This document shows, piece by piece, positions 45,491 through 54,197 of a stretch of 64,000 nt of DNA (position 1 is its first letter; every line of letters starts with the position of its first letter). The stretch comes from Microbacterium sp. LCT-H2 (GTDB lineage Bacteria; Actinomycetota; Actinomycetes; Actinomycetales; Microbacteriaceae): positions 682,001-746,000 of the forward strand of contig NZ_MODW01000001.1 of the NCBI RefSeq assembly GCF_001866135.1, given 5' to 3'. The notes under the pieces were generated by a model that worked only from the letters and a program-made list of their open reading frames with translations, was not told the DNA's origin and did no database searches. The position numbers were made by a program, and so were the translations under genes.

Positions 45491-45946
45491 TCAGGCGTCC
45501 ACGTCACCGCGCCAGGCGCCGGTCTCGACGCCGCGGCCCTCGATGAACTCCTTGAAGTTCTTCAGATCCTTCTTCACCGCGTGGGATCCCGCGCCGACCA
45601 GAGCGCCGACCTTCTCCAGCAGCCCCTCCGGCTCCCAGTCGAGCTGGACGGTCACCCGCGTGGTGTTGTCGTCGAGCTTGTGGAACGTCACGACGCCCGC
45701 GTGCTCGGTCTCGCCGCCGACGCTGTTCCACGCGACGCGCTCATCCGGGTGCTGCTCGGTGATCTCGGCGTCGAACTCACGCTCCGCGCCCCCCACGTTC
45801 ACCTTCCAGTGCGAGCGGGTCTCGTCGATCTGCGTGATGGAGACGACCTCGTCGAGGAACTTCGGGAAGCTCTCGAACTGCGTCCACTGGTTGTACGCCG
45901 TGCGGACGGGAACGTCGACGTCGATGGTCTCGATGATCTGCACCAT
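45491..45946 (-). CDS. SRPBCC (START-like) family protein
   Basis: 151 residues. IIETIDVDVPVRTAYNQWTQ, FESFPKFLDEVVSI and the WNSVGGETEHAGVVTFHKL stretch are typical of the polyketide-cyclase/dehydrase-like SRPBCC group that binds hydrophobic ligands. Often stress-linked in actinobacteria; ligand unknown. Monocistronic. Confidence 0.88.
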   Translation of the reverse strand: MVQIIETIDVDVPVRTAYNQWTQFESFPKFLDEVVSITQIDETRSHWKVNVGGAEREFDAEITEQHPDERVAWNSVGGETEHAGVVTFHKLDDNTTRVTVQLDWEPEGLLEKVGALVGAGSHAVKKDLKNFKEFIEGRGVETGAWRGDVDA

Positions 45947-46034
45947 GGGGATGCTCCTCACTTGTTCGTCGTTCGTGTGCCTCCATTCAGCCTGCTCCGC
46001 GCGAGAAGGGCGATGGGGTTGACATCGGCGCGAC

Positions 46035-46040
46035 TACCGT
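46035..46040 (+). promoter_or_regulatory. -10 hexamer TACCGT, leaderless start
   Basis: 7 nt before ATG 46048; a GTG at 46039 falls inside the hexamer region and is rejected as start. Confidence 0.6.
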
Positions 46041-46047
46041 GGAGGTC

Positions 46048-47085
46048 ATGCGCATCCCCGCCGCGATCCGCGCCTCCCAGCGCTCCCCCCTGCTGCAGGT
46101 GGTGAAGTCGGCCGCGGCGACCATCGCCGCGTGGCTGATCGCGGGCTGGGTCTTCCCCGGGCAGCTGCCGGTGTTCGCCGCCATCGCCGCGCTGCTGGTC
46201 GTACAGCCGAGCGTCAACCAGTCGCTGTCGAAGGCGCTCGAGCGCAGCATCGGCGTGATCGTCGGGGTGGTCATCGCGGTCGGTCTCGGCCTGCTCCTCG
46301 GCTCGCCGAGCTGGATCGTGCTGCTGGCGATCGTCGTCGCGATGCTCGTGGCGTGGATCTTCCGGGCGTCCCCCGGCACCGGCAATCAGGTCGCGATCTC
46401 GGCGATGCTCGTGCTGGCGCTCGGGTCGTCGAGTCCGGAGTATGCGGTCGCGCGGATCGGGGAGACCCTGATCGGGGTGGTCATCGGGATCGTCGTGAAC
46501 GCGCTGATCGTGCCGCCGGTGCTCGTCGAGCCGGCGCGGCGGAACGTGGGGCTGCTGGGGCGGGAGCTCGCCGCGAGCCTCGACCGCCTGGCGGACGCCC
46601 TGCCTGCCCCGCAGACGCCGGCGCGGCTGCAGGAGCTCATGCTCGAGGTGCGACTGCTGCGGCCCATGAAGGATGCCGCGGCCGCCGCCATCGCCGCCGG
46701 AGAGGAATCGCTCACGCTGAATCCGCGGCGTTCGACCCATCGCGCCGACCTGCAGGAGCTGAAGGCGCTGCTCGACCGGCTCTCGCCCATCGTCACGCAG
46801 ACCATCGGCATGACCCGCGCCTACTTCGACCACTACGACGACCGGCTCGGCGAGGAGCCCGCGGTGGCCGCCATCGCCGAGCAGCTCCGCCGGGCCGGAC
46901 ACGACGTGCGTCTCGCGGTGCAGACCACGGCGCCCTCCGCGGAGCCCGAGACGCTGACCTCTGCCATCCCCGCACTGACCGCTCCGCTCGTGATCCGTCC
47001 GCCGTCCTCGCAGCACTGGATCCTCGTCGGCTCCCTCATGGAAGACCTCCGTCGCATCCGCGGCGAACTGCTCGACGAGGACTGA
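46048..47085 (+). CDS. FUSC/aromatic-acid-exporter-like membrane protein
   Basis: 345 residues. Five to six closely packed membrane segments in the first ~165 residues (AAIAALLVVQPSVNQSLSKALERSIGVIVGV, quoted as LLVVQPSVNQSLSKALERSI) followed by a cytoplasmic helical domain; this is the FUSC/ArAE layout. Members export aromatic acids or similar compounds; substrate unknown. Confidence 0.82.
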   Translation: MRIPAAIRASQRSPLLQVVKSAAATIAAWLIAGWVFPGQLPVFAAIAALLVVQPSVNQSLSKALERSIGVIVGVVIAVGLGLLLGSPSWIVLLAIVVAMLVAWIFRASPGTGNQVAISAMLVLALGSSSPEYAVARIGETLIGVVIGIVVNALIVPPVLVEPARRNVGLLGRELAASLDRLADALPAPQTPARLQELMLEVRLLRPMKDAAAAAIAAGEESLTLNPRRSTHRADLQELKALLDRLSPIVTQTIGMTRAYFDHYDDRLGEEPAVAAIAEQLRRAGHDVRLAVQTTAPSAEPETLTSAIPALTAPLVIRPPSSQHWILVGSLMEDLRRIRGELLDED

Positions 47086-47093
47086 CCTCCCGC

Positions 47094-47171
47094 CGACCCA
47101 CCCCTTTTCGCGCCTCCCGGCCCCGTAAGTGCGTCCGTAACGGGCCGGGACGCACCGAAAGGGGTGGGTCG
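47094..47171. repeat. CGACCCACCCC palindromic element
   Basis: Outer arms CGACCCACCCCTTTTCG / CGAAAGGGGTGGGTCG, inner arms TCCCGGCCCCGTAAG / GTAACGGGCCGGGA. It spans nearly the whole gap between the FUSC gene and the AlkD-like gene's promoter and probably ends the first transcript. Only one copy is in the window. Confidence 0.75.
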
Positions 47172-47179
47172 ACGGGGGT

Positions 47180-47185
47180 TACCCT
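47180..47185 (+). promoter_or_regulatory. -10 hexamer TACCCT, leaderless start
   Basis: 6 nt before ATG 47192, directly after the palindromic element. Confidence 0.6.
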
Positions 47186-47191
47186 GGCGGG

Positions 47192-47851
47192 ATGACAGTG
47201 GAGGAGGCGCTGGCGGAGCTCGCGGCGCTGGAAGACCCGAAGCAGCGCGCGGCGAACGAGAAGCGCGGCGACGACCACGGCATCAACCTGAGTCGGATGC
47301 GCGCTCTCGCGAAGCGCATCAAGACCGACCAGCCCCTCGCCCGGGAGCTCTGGGCGACGGGCGAGACGTCCGCCCGGCTGCTGGCCCTGCTCGTGTGCCG
47401 CCCGGCCGACTTCACCGCCGACGAGCTCGACACGATGCTGCGCGAGACCCGTCCACCCAAGGTGAACGACTGGTTCGTGAACTATGTGCTCAAGAAGTCG
47501 CCCCTTGCCGAGGAGCTGCGCCGGCGCTGGTTCGACGACGCCGATCCCACCGTCGCCGCGGCCGCGTGGTCGCTCACGACGGTCCGGGTGACGAAGGACG
47601 CCGCCGGCCTCGACCTGTCGCACCTCCTCGACCTCATCGAACGCGACCTGCAGCAGGCCCCGCCGCGCCTGCAGTGGGCCATGAACGAGACCCTCGCGAA
47701 CATCGGCATCTTCCATCCGGACCTGCGAGCGCGGGCGGTGGAGATCGGCGAGCGGCTCCAGGTCCTGGCCGACTACCCCACGGCCCCGGGCTGCACCTCC
47801 CCCTTCGCGCCCCTCTGGATCGGGGAGATCGTCCGCCGTCGCGAGGGCTGA
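47192..47851 (+). CDS. AlkD-like DNA alkylation repair protein (HEAT-repeat)
   Basis: 219 residues. The start DPKQRAANEKRGDDHGINLS and ELWATGETSARLLALLVCRP, VNDWFVNYVLKKSP and the C-terminal CTSPFAPLWIGEIVRRR match a conserved actinobacterial AlkD-superfamily branch. AlkD enzymes excise alkylated bases; this branch's activity is not established to my knowledge, so repair is an inference from the family. Confidence 0.85.
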   Translation: MTVEEALAELAALEDPKQRAANEKRGDDHGINLSRMRALAKRIKTDQPLARELWATGETSARLLALLVCRPADFTADELDTMLRETRPPKVNDWFVNYVLKKSPLAEELRRRWFDDADPTVAAAAWSLTTVRVTKDAAGLDLSHLLDLIERDLQQAPPRLQWAMNETLANIGIFHPDLRARAVEIGERLQVLADYPTAPGCTSPFAPLWIGEIVRRREG

Positions 47852-47852
47852 G

Positions 47853-47858
47853 TACGCT
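47853..47858 (+). promoter_or_regulatory. -10 hexamer TACGCT, leaderless start
   Basis: 6 nt before ATG 47865, overlapping the end of the AlkD-like gene, so deoD can be transcribed on its own. Confidence 0.6.
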
Positions 47859-47864
47859 GAGCGG

Positions 47865-48578
47865 ATGAGCACCCACATCGCCGCGGAACCCGGTCAGATC
47901 GCCCCCATCGTGCTGTTCCCCGGCGACCCGCTGCGGGCGAGGTGGATCGCCGAGACCTTCCTCGACGACGCCGAGCTGTACTCCGAGACGCGCGGGATGC
48001 TGGGCTTCACCGGCACCTGGGAGGGGCACCGGGTCTCCGTCCAGGGCTCGGGCATGGGGCAGCCGTCGATGGCGATCTACGCGACGGAGCTGTTCACGGA
48101 GTACGACGTGCAGACGATCGTCCGCGTGGGGTCCTGCGGCGCGCTGACCGAGAGGCTCGCGGTACGCGACATCATCATCGCGAACGGCGCGAGCACCGAC
48201 TCCGGGATCAACCGCGTGCGCTTCCACGGCCTCGACTACGCCCCGCTCGCCGACTTCGCCCTGCTGCGCGCGGCGGTGGAGGCCAGCGAGACCGAGCCCC
48301 TCTCGTCCACGGTGCACGTCGGGCCGCTGTTGTCGAGCGATCAGTTCTACAGCACCCGGCCGGAGCTCACCGCGCCCTTCGTGCAGCACGGCATCCTCGG
48401 CGTGGAGATGGAGGCAGCAGGGCTCTACACGCTCGCCGCCTTCCACGGACGCCGCGCCCTCGCGATCTGCACCGTCAGCGACCACATCGTCACGGGTGAG
48501 GAGACCACGGCCCAGGAACGCGAGCAGACGTTCGGCGACATGGTCCGCATCGCCCTCCGCGCGGCAACCTCGATCTGA
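47865..48578 (+). CDS. deoD: purine-nucleoside phosphorylase (DeoD type)
   Basis: 237 residues, hexameric-type PNP length. VLFPGDPLRARWIAETFL, GSGMGQPSMAIYATEL, VGSCGAL, the VEMEAAGLY active-site segment and CTVSDHI are DeoD marks. It splits purine nucleosides with phosphate into base and ribose-1-phosphate for salvage. Confidence 0.96.
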   Translation: MSTHIAAEPGQIAPIVLFPGDPLRARWIAETFLDDAELYSETRGMLGFTGTWEGHRVSVQGSGMGQPSMAIYATELFTEYDVQTIVRVGSCGALTERLAVRDIIIANGASTDSGINRVRFHGLDYAPLADFALLRAAVEASETEPLSSTVHVGPLLSSDQFYSTRPELTAPFVQHGILGVEMEAAGLYTLAAFHGRRALAICTVSDHIVTGEETTAQEREQTFGDMVRIALRAATSI

Positions 48579-48580
48579 GA

Positions 48581-48609
48581 TTGACCCGCCCCCCGAGTAA
48601 CGTTATACA
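48581..48609 (+). promoter_or_regulatory. consensus promoter of the roadblock/GTPase cassette
   Basis: TTGACC (48581-48586), 17-nt spacer, TATACA (48604-48609), directly after the deoD stop. It leaves an ~70-nt leader before the first roadblock gene, which has a GGGGAGA ribosome site. Confidence 0.8.
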
Positions 48610-48688
48610 CTTCACAGGTCGCGCGGCGCTGGGGACGACCGCACAGGGCGGTCGCTGCTGCGTGCGACGAAGACGACTGGGGAGAACC

Positions 48689-49060
48689 ATGGCCACGCAA
48701 GATCAGCTCAACGCGCTGCTGGCGGACATCGAACGCGACATCAACGGATTCATCGGGGCGTCGATCGTCGACCTCGAATCGGGGCTGCCGCTCGCCTCGA
48801 GCTCCGTCCGCCCGGACTTCGACCTCGAGGTCGCGAGCGCGTTCAACAGCGAGATCGTGAAGAACAAGAAGCGCACGATCGACGCCCTCGGCATCGACGG
48901 CGAGCTCGAGGACATGCTGCTGACGCTGAACACGCAGCTGCACCTGCTCAAGATGCTCGACGACGACCTGTTCATCTACCTGGCCGCCGATCGCCAGGCC
49001 ACGAACCTCGCCCTGCTGCGCTCCTCGGTGAACCGCCGGGTCGCCGCCCTCGGCGCGTGA
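48689..49060 (+). CDS. roadblock/LC7-domain protein 1
   Basis: 123 residues, a single roadblock/LC7 fold: LADIERDINGFIGASIVDLESGLPLAS near the start (quoted as GFIGASIVDLESGLPLAS), and the DDDLFIYLAADRQATNLALLR strand-helix end. Roadblock proteins of the MglB/CvnB type act as GTPase partners, often as GAPs or scaffolds. First gene of a three-gene cassette with its own strong promoter. Confidence 0.85.
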   Translation: MATQDQLNALLADIERDINGFIGASIVDLESGLPLASSSVRPDFDLEVASAFNSEIVKNKKRTIDALGIDGELEDMLLTLNTQLHLLKMLDDDLFIYLAADRQATNLALLRSSVNRRVAALGA

Positions 49061-49128
49061 TCCATGGGGCCGTGGGGAGCGGCCTCGGGAGAGGGCGACA
49101 GCGGACGAGCGGTCCCGTGGAGCGGACG

Positions 49129-49692
49129 ATGAGGCGCCCGCGTCGGCGACGGACCGACCTGCCTCAGCGGTACCGGGTGATCTTCGCCGGTCCGGTGGGC
49201 GCGGGCAAGACGACCGCGGTCCGCGCCCTGAGCGACGTGCCGCCGGTGGACACCGACGTGCCGATGTCGCTCGCGAGCGGGGACGGGAAGACCACCACGA
49301 CCGTCGGGCTCGACTACGGGACGTGGCGGCCGACGCCGGAGGTCTCCATCGCACTCGTCGGCATCCCGGGGCAGGAGCGGTTCGCCTCGGCACGACAGCG
49401 CGTCTCGATCCCCGGCACCCGGGTGCTGCTCTGGCTGCGCGGCGACCGCGACACCCTCGTCGCCGACGCCGAGGACTGGCTCGGCGTGTTCGCGGGTGAG
49501 GAGCATCGCGTCGCGATCGCCGTCAGCCACGCGGCAGGACGCACGATCGGCGACATCCGCCGCGATCTCGCCCCCGTGCTCGCGCGACACGGCATCCCGG
49601 CCTCGCGCGTGCTCGCGGCCGACGCGCGCGACCGCGACAGCGTGATGCGCGTCGCCGGTGCCGCTCTCGATCTTCCGGAGGAGAAGCCATGA
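49129..49692 (+). CDS. small Ras-like GTPase (MglA/CvnD-like), divergent
   Basis: 187 residues from ATG 49129. P-loop GPVGAGKT (residues 21-28) follows YRVIFA, as in CvnD/MglA-like GTPases. The G3 position reads VGIPGQERF, i.e. Gly in place of the DxxG aspartate but with PGQ kept; the G4 position reads VSHAAG, with no NKxD. So nucleotide specificity and hydrolysis may differ from Ras. It sits between two roadblock genes and overlaps the second (ATGA). A GTG at 49057 overlapping the first roadblock stop (GTGA) is an alternative start that would add 24 residues. Confidence 0.85.
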   Translation: MRRPRRRRTDLPQRYRVIFAGPVGAGKTTAVRALSDVPPVDTDVPMSLASGDGKTTTTVGLDYGTWRPTPEVSIALVGIPGQERFASARQRVSIPGTRVLLWLRGDRDTLVADAEDWLGVFAGEEHRVAIAVSHAAGRTIGDIRRDLAPVLARHGIPASRVLAADARDRDSVMRVAGAALDLPEEKP

Positions 49693-50189
49693 CCGGACCC
49701 GCCGGGCGGCAGGACGCCGCCACGACGCCCGATCCGTCCCGCATGCACCCCGACGTCGCCGGCAACTGGGCGCTGTGGTCGCGGATCGTCGGCCCCTCGG
49801 CCCAGACCAGGCTGCAGCAGTTGGAGGAGCGCTTCCCGGAGCTGACGACCGCGGTCCTCGGCACCGCGGACGGCCTCCACATCGCCTCCCTCGGCGTCGA
49901 CCAGGACGGCGGCGAGCAGCTCGCAGCGATGAACGGCTCGCTGTTCGGGGTCGCGCGGGCCGAAGCCGAGATCATCGCGGGAGGGACGGAGCCGACGCTG
50001 TCGGCCATCGTGTCGCTGTCCATCGGCGAGAACCAGATGGCCCTGCTGAGCTTCATCCTCGCGCCGTACGGCCAGCTCCTGCTCTCGGTGTCGGCCTCGT
50101 CGTCGCAGCTCGGCACCGTGATCGTGCATGCGCGTTCCACGGCGTACGAGCTGCTCACCGCGCTCGGGGTGACGGGATCGTCGACATGA
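49689..50189 (+). CDS. roadblock/LC7-like protein 2
   Basis: 166 residues. After a ~35-residue tail, the segment LQQLEERFPELTTAVLGTADGLHIASLGV and the later LLSFILAPYGQLLLSVSASSSQLGTVIVHAR have the roadblock pattern (beta-beta with the GLxIAS turn). It differs clearly from roadblock protein 1, so the two may form a heterodimer or bind the GTPase in different ways. Coupled to the GTPase by ATGA. Confidence 0.75.
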   Translation: MTGPAGRQDAATTPDPSRMHPDVAGNWALWSRIVGPSAQTRLQQLEERFPELTTAVLGTADGLHIASLGVDQDGGEQLAAMNGSLFGVARAEAEIIAGGTEPTLSAIVSLSIGENQMALLSFILAPYGQLLLSVSASSSQLGTVIVHARSTAYELLTALGVTGSST

Positions 50190-50213
50190 CGCAGATGGGA
50201 TGATCGAAGGACC

Positions 50214-52799
50214 ATGACTCCCTCGCCGCGGCTCGAACCCTCGCTCGTTCCCGACGCGGCGGACGCCGATGCGGTGTACCTGACCTTCGTGGAGTGGGCG
50301 GAGTCGACCGGCATCCGCCTCTACCCGGCGCAGGACGAGGCGCTCATCGAGATCGTCTCCGGCGCGAACGTCATCCTGTCCACGCCGACGGGCACCGGGA
50401 AGTCGCTCGTCGCGGTCGGCGCCCACTTCGCGGCGATGGTCGGCGGACGCCGCAGCTACTACACGGCGCCGATCAAGGCCCTCGTCAGCGAGAAGTTCTT
50501 CGCGCTGGCAGACGTGTTCGGCGCCGAGAACGTGGGGATGGTCACGGGAGACTCCGCCGTGAACGCCGATGCCCCCATCATCTGCTGCACCGCGGAGATC
50601 CTCGCGAACCTGGCCCTGCGCCAGGGCGATGCCGCCGACGTCGGCCTCGTCGTCATGGACGAGTTCCACTTCTACGGCGACCCCGACCGCGGCTGGGCCT
50701 GGCAGGTGCCGCTCCTCGAGCTCCCACAGGCGCAGTTCGTGCTGATGTCGGCCACCCTCGGCGACGTCACCACCCTCGCCGCCGACCTGACGCGCCGCAC
50801 CGGACGGGAGACCGCCTCGGTCACGGGGGTCGAGCGCCCCGTCCCCCTGCACTTCTTCTACGAGACGACGCCCATCCACGAGACCATCGACGACCTGCTC
50901 AACACGGGACAGGCCCCGATCTACATCGTGCACTTCTCGCAGGCGGCGGCCATGGAGCGGGCGCAGGCCCTGTCGAGCACGAAGGTCGCCACGCGTGAAC
51001 AGCGCGACGAGATCGCCGCCCTCATCGGCGGCTTCCGCTTCACGACGGCGTTCGGCAAGACGCTCTCGCGCTTCCTCCGGGCCGGCATCGGCGTGCACCA
51101 CGCCGGCATGCTGCCGAAGTACCGCCGACTCGTGGAGCAGCTCGCCCAGCGCGGTCTCCTCCGGGTCATCTGCGGCACCGACACCCTGGGCGTGGGCATC
51201 AACGTCCCGATCCGGACCGTGCTGCTCACCGCGCTGACGAAGTTCGACGGCACGCGGATGCGGCAGCTCAACGCTCGGGAGTTCCACCAGATCGCGGGCC
51301 GGGCCGGGCGCGCCGGCTACGACACCGCTGGTACCGTCGTCGCCCAGGCCCCGGAGCACGAGACGGAGAACCTCGCCGCGATCCGCAAGGCCGGCGACGA
51401 CCCGAAGAAGAAGCGGAAGATCATCCGCAAGAAGGCCCCCGACGGCTTCGTGTCGTGGGGCGAGCCGTCGTTCCGGAAGCTCATCGATGCGACGCCGGAG
51501 ACCCTGACCTCGCACATGCAGATCACCAGCGCGATGCTGCTCAATGTGATCGCCCGGGGCGGGGATGTGTTCGGGAACGTCCGCCGGCTCGTCTTCGACA
51601 ACCACGAGCCGCGCACCCGGCAGCGCGCGCTCGCCCTCCGCGCCCTCGCGATCTTCCGCACGCTCCGGGAATCGGGCGTCGTGGAGACGTTCGACACGGG
51701 CGTGCCCGGAGCGCCGAAGGGCGTCCGGCTCACGGTCGACCTGCAGCCCAACTTCGCGCTCAACCAGCCGCTGTCGCCGTTCGCCCTCGCGGCGTTCGAC
51801 CTGCTGGACCCTTCGACAAGCTCAGGGACGCAGGCGCATTCGGGAGACCAGGCGGGCTCGGGGGACCAGGGGGTGGGGACGGGGTCGTACGCGCTCGACA
51901 TGATCTCGATCGTCGAGGCGACGCTCGACGATCCCCGCGCCGTGCTCAGCCAGCAGGAGTTCCTCGCGCGGGGCGAGGCAGTCGCCGCGATGAAGCGCGA
52001 GGGCATCGAGTACGACGAGCGCATGGAGCTCCTCGAGGCGATCACCTACCCGAAGCCCCTGGAGGAGCTCCTCGACGCGGCCTTCGAGACCTTCAGCGCC
52101 GCGCAGCCCTGGATCCGCGACTTCGCGCTGCACCCGAAGTCCGTCGTCCGCGACATGTACGAGCGGGCCATGTCGTTCGGCGAGTACGTCGCGTTCTACA
52201 AGATCGCCCGCTCCGAGGGCGTCGTCCTGCGGTACCTGTCGGACGCGTACCGCGCCGCCTCCCAGACGATCCCCGAGGAGCGGAAGGACGAGGACCTCCA
52301 CGACCTCATCGCCTGGCTCGGCGAACTCGTGCGCCAGATCGACTCCAGCCTGCTCGACGAGTGGAGCGAGCTGACCGCCGGGACCGCCGCCCGCGGCGAG
52401 ACCGACGAGCCGATCGTGCCGCCGGCGCCGAAGCGCCTCACGAGCAACACCCGCGCCTTCCGCACGCTCGTCCGCAACGAGCTCTTCCGGCGGGTGCAGC
52501 TCGCCGCCCGCGAGGACGTGGACGCGCTGGCCGAGCTCGACCCGACGTTCGGCGCCGCCGCCTGGTCCGACGCGCTGGACGCGTACTTCGCCGAGCACGA
52601 CGACATCGGCACCGGCCCGGACGCCCGGAGCTCCCGCATGCTGCTGCTCACGGAGGGGCCGACCGCGTGGACGACGCGGCAGATCATCGACGACCCGGCC
52701 GGCGACCACGACTGGGGCATCAGCGCCACGGTCGACCTCGCCGCGTCGGACGAGGCCGGCGAGGCGGTCGTGACGGTGACGGCGGTCGACCGGCTGTGA
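50214..52799 (+). CDS. Ski2-like DExH RNA helicase (DUF3516 type)
   Basis: 861 residues. Motif I STPTGTGKSLVA, motif II VVMDEFHFYGDPDRG (DEFH), motif III VLMSATLGD, then HHAGMLPKYRR, GTDTLGVGINVP and QIAGRAGRAGYD in the second RecA domain, and a long helical C-terminal part typical of actinobacterial Ski2/Mtr4-like helicases. Probably acts in RNA processing or decay. At 51809-51830 it carries one copy of the short dispersed repeat, read in frame as DPSTSSGT, followed by a degenerate Gly/Ser/Asp-rich stretch (to ~51890) that looks like a linker. Confidence 0.93.
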   Translation: MTPSPRLEPSLVPDAADADAVYLTFVEWAESTGIRLYPAQDEALIEIVSGANVILSTPTGTGKSLVAVGAHFAAMVGGRRSYYTAPIKALVSEKFFALADVFGAENVGMVTGDSAVNADAPIICCTAEILANLALRQGDAADVGLVVMDEFHFYGDPDRGWAWQVPLLELPQAQFVLMSATLGDVTTLAADLTRRTGRETASVTGVERPVPLHFFYETTPIHETIDDLLNTGQAPIYIVHFSQAAAMERAQALSSTKVATREQRDEIAALIGGFRFTTAFGKTLSRFLRAGIGVHHAGMLPKYRRLVEQLAQRGLLRVICGTDTLGVGINVPIRTVLLTALTKFDGTRMRQLNAREFHQIAGRAGRAGYDTAGTVVAQAPEHETENLAAIRKAGDDPKKKRKIIRKKAPDGFVSWGEPSFRKLIDATPETLTSHMQITSAMLLNVIARGGDVFGNVRRLVFDNHEPRTRQRALALRALAIFRTLRESGVVETFDTGVPGAPKGVRLTVDLQPNFALNQPLSPFALAAFDLLDPSTSSGTQAHSGDQAGSGDQGVGTGSYALDMISIVEATLDDPRAVLSQQEFLARGEAVAAMKREGIEYDERMELLEAITYPKPLEELLDAAFETFSAAQPWIRDFALHPKSVVRDMYERAMSFGEYVAFYKIARSEGVVLRYLSDAYRAASQTIPEERKDEDLHDLIAWLGELVRQIDSSLLDEWSELTAGTAARGETDEPIVPPAPKRLTSNTRAFRTLVRNELFRRVQLAAREDVDALAELDPTFGAAAWSDALDAYFAEHDDIGTGPDARSSRMLLLTEGPTAWTTRQIIDDPAGDHDWGISATVDLAASDEAGEAVVTVTAVDRL
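51809..51830 (+). repeat. short dispersed repeat inserted in the helicase gene
   Basis: One unit CCCTTCGACAAGCTCAGGGA, the AAGC variant of the units in kdpB. In frame; followed by AHSGDQAGSGDQG encoded by two imperfect GGAGACCAGG-like direct repeats. Confidence 0.82.
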
Positions 52800-52814
52800 G
52801 CGAGGCGGGCCCCG

Positions 52815-53204
52815 TCAGGCCTGCATGACGGCGAGCACGTTGCCCGCCGGGTCGCGGAACCACGCGATGTCCGGTCCCTGCCCGTTCCCGCGGACGATGC
52901 CGCGGGAGTCCGACGGGAACTCGTCGTCGCCGTAGATCTTGGTCTGCACCCCGCGCTCGTTGAGCTCCTCGACGGCGGCATCGACGTCCGCCACCGGGAA
53001 GTTCAGGATCGTGAAGCTCGCCGGGGTGTGGTTCGGCTTCGCGTAGACGAGGACCGACCCGCCGCGGGGCAGACGCAGGTCGAGGAACCCCATCGCGTTG
53101 ACCTCGACATCGAGCCCGAGGGTCGTGCCGTAGAACTCTCTCGCCGCGTCGATGTCGTCGACGCTGAAACCGCTGAACGCGTTCTCCGCTGCGAAGGCTG
53201 CCAT
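52815..53204 (-). CDS. VOC-family (glyoxalase/bleomycin-resistance-like) protein
   Basis: 129 residues with the paired beta-alpha-beta-beta-beta units of the vicinal-oxygen-chelate fold: [21 protein letters not shown] and, in the second half, [17 protein letters not shown]. Function cannot be narrowed down. Convergent with the helicase gene, 15 nt apart. Confidence 0.88.
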   Translation of the reverse strand: MAAFAAENAFSGFSVDDIDAAREFYGTTLGLDVEVNAMGFLDLRLPRGGSVLVYAKPNHTPASFTILNFPVADVDAAVEELNERGVQTKIYGDDEFPSDSRGIVRGNGQGPDIAWFRDPAGNVLAVMQA

Positions 53205-53246
53205 GTCCCCAGCATCCGCCTCCGCGGGCGCCGTGTCGAGGCCCTC

Positions 53247-54197
53247 TCACACGGCCGCGCGCACGAGCCGGCCCACGAGGTCGACGTAGTCCACCCCGGC
53301 CGCCGCGAACATCCGCGGCGCCTGGGAGGCCGCGGTCAGCCCCGGCATCGTGTTGACCTCGTTGAGCACGGGGCCGTCGTCCGTGAGGAAGAAGTCCATG
53401 CGGGCGACCCCGTCGCACCCCAGGGCGTCGAACATCGCGATCGCGGCTCTCTTGAGCGCCGACGTGGCGGCCGCATCGAGCTGCGCCGGGACCGTGAACC
53501 GGGCCGTGCCGTCGTACTTCGTCGCGGTGTCGAAGAGCCCGGGGGCATGGATCTCCAGGGGCGGGGCGGCCCACCGCACCCCGCCCTTCTCCCGCAGCAC
53601 GGCGACGTCGATCTCCCGCGCGTGCACGACCTCCTCGACCAGGATCCGCCGGTCGAAGCGCGCCGCCCCCCGCAGCGCCATGAGCAGGTCGCCCTCCTCC
53701 GTCACCAGGCTCACGCCGTGGCTCGAGCCGGCCGTCACCGGCTTGACCACGACGGCGCCCTCGAACTCCACGTCGCCGATGTCCTCCGCGGCGACCAGCC
53801 GCCCCCGGGCGGTGCGCAGCCCCACGGCCTCGGCCACGAGCTTCGTGGCCCACTTGTCCATGCCGAGCGCGCCCGCCCCCAGCGCGGAGCCGACGACCGG
53901 CACCCCGGCGAGCGCACACAGCGCCGCGAGGGCGCCGTCCTCCCCCAGCGCACCGTGCACCGCGGGGAACACGACGTCGCTCGCCGCGAGCAGCGGCAGG
54001 GCCTGCTGCAACGATGCCGCCGGACTCACGCCGGGCGGGATGCCGTCGGCCCGCCACACGCCGTCGCGGTCGATCGTCGCGGTCGTGACGGCATGTCCCC
54101 CCAACCGCAGCGCCGCGGCGACCGCGGCCGCCGAGGCGAGCGACACCTCGTGCTCGGGATTCTGTCCCCCTCCGATGACCAGGACCTTCATCGTCAT
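53247..54197 (-). CDS. D-alanine--D-alanine (or D-Ala-D-X) ligase of a van-like cluster
   Basis: 316 residues, ATP-grasp. EHEVSLASA, the PAVHGALGEDG motif, the glycine-rich VKPVTAGSSHGVSLV loop, omega-loop DTATKYDGTARFTVPA and metal site NEVNTMPGLTAASQAPRMF are clear. The KY pair in the omega loop is the pattern of D-Ala-D-Ala/D-Ser ligases; D-Ala-D-Lac ligases such as VanA lack it. So a D-Ala-D-Ala or D-Ala-D-Ser product is more likely. The ATG overlaps the racemase stop (ATGA). Last gene of the three-gene operon. Confidence 0.9.
   Translation of the reverse strand: MTMKVLVIGGGQNPEHEVSLASAAAVAAALRLGGHAVTTATIDRDGVWRADGIPPGVSPAASLQQALPLLAASDVVFPAVHGALGEDGALAALCALAGVPVVGSALGAGALGMDKWATKLVAEAVGLRTARGRLVAAEDIGDVEFEGAVVVKPVTAGSSHGVSLVTEEGDLLMALRGAARFDRRILVEEVVHAREIDVAVLREKGGVRWAAPPLEIHAPGLFDTATKYDGTARFTVPAQLDAAATSALKRAAIAMFDALGCDGVARMDFFLTDDGPVLNEVNTMPGLTAASQAPRMFAAAGVDYVDLVGRLVRAAV

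Noticed and set aside
47094..47171. Possible tRNA or small RNA gene because of the strong folded structure
   Set aside because: No cloverleaf, no T-loop GTTCRA or CCA; it is a simple two-arm palindrome.
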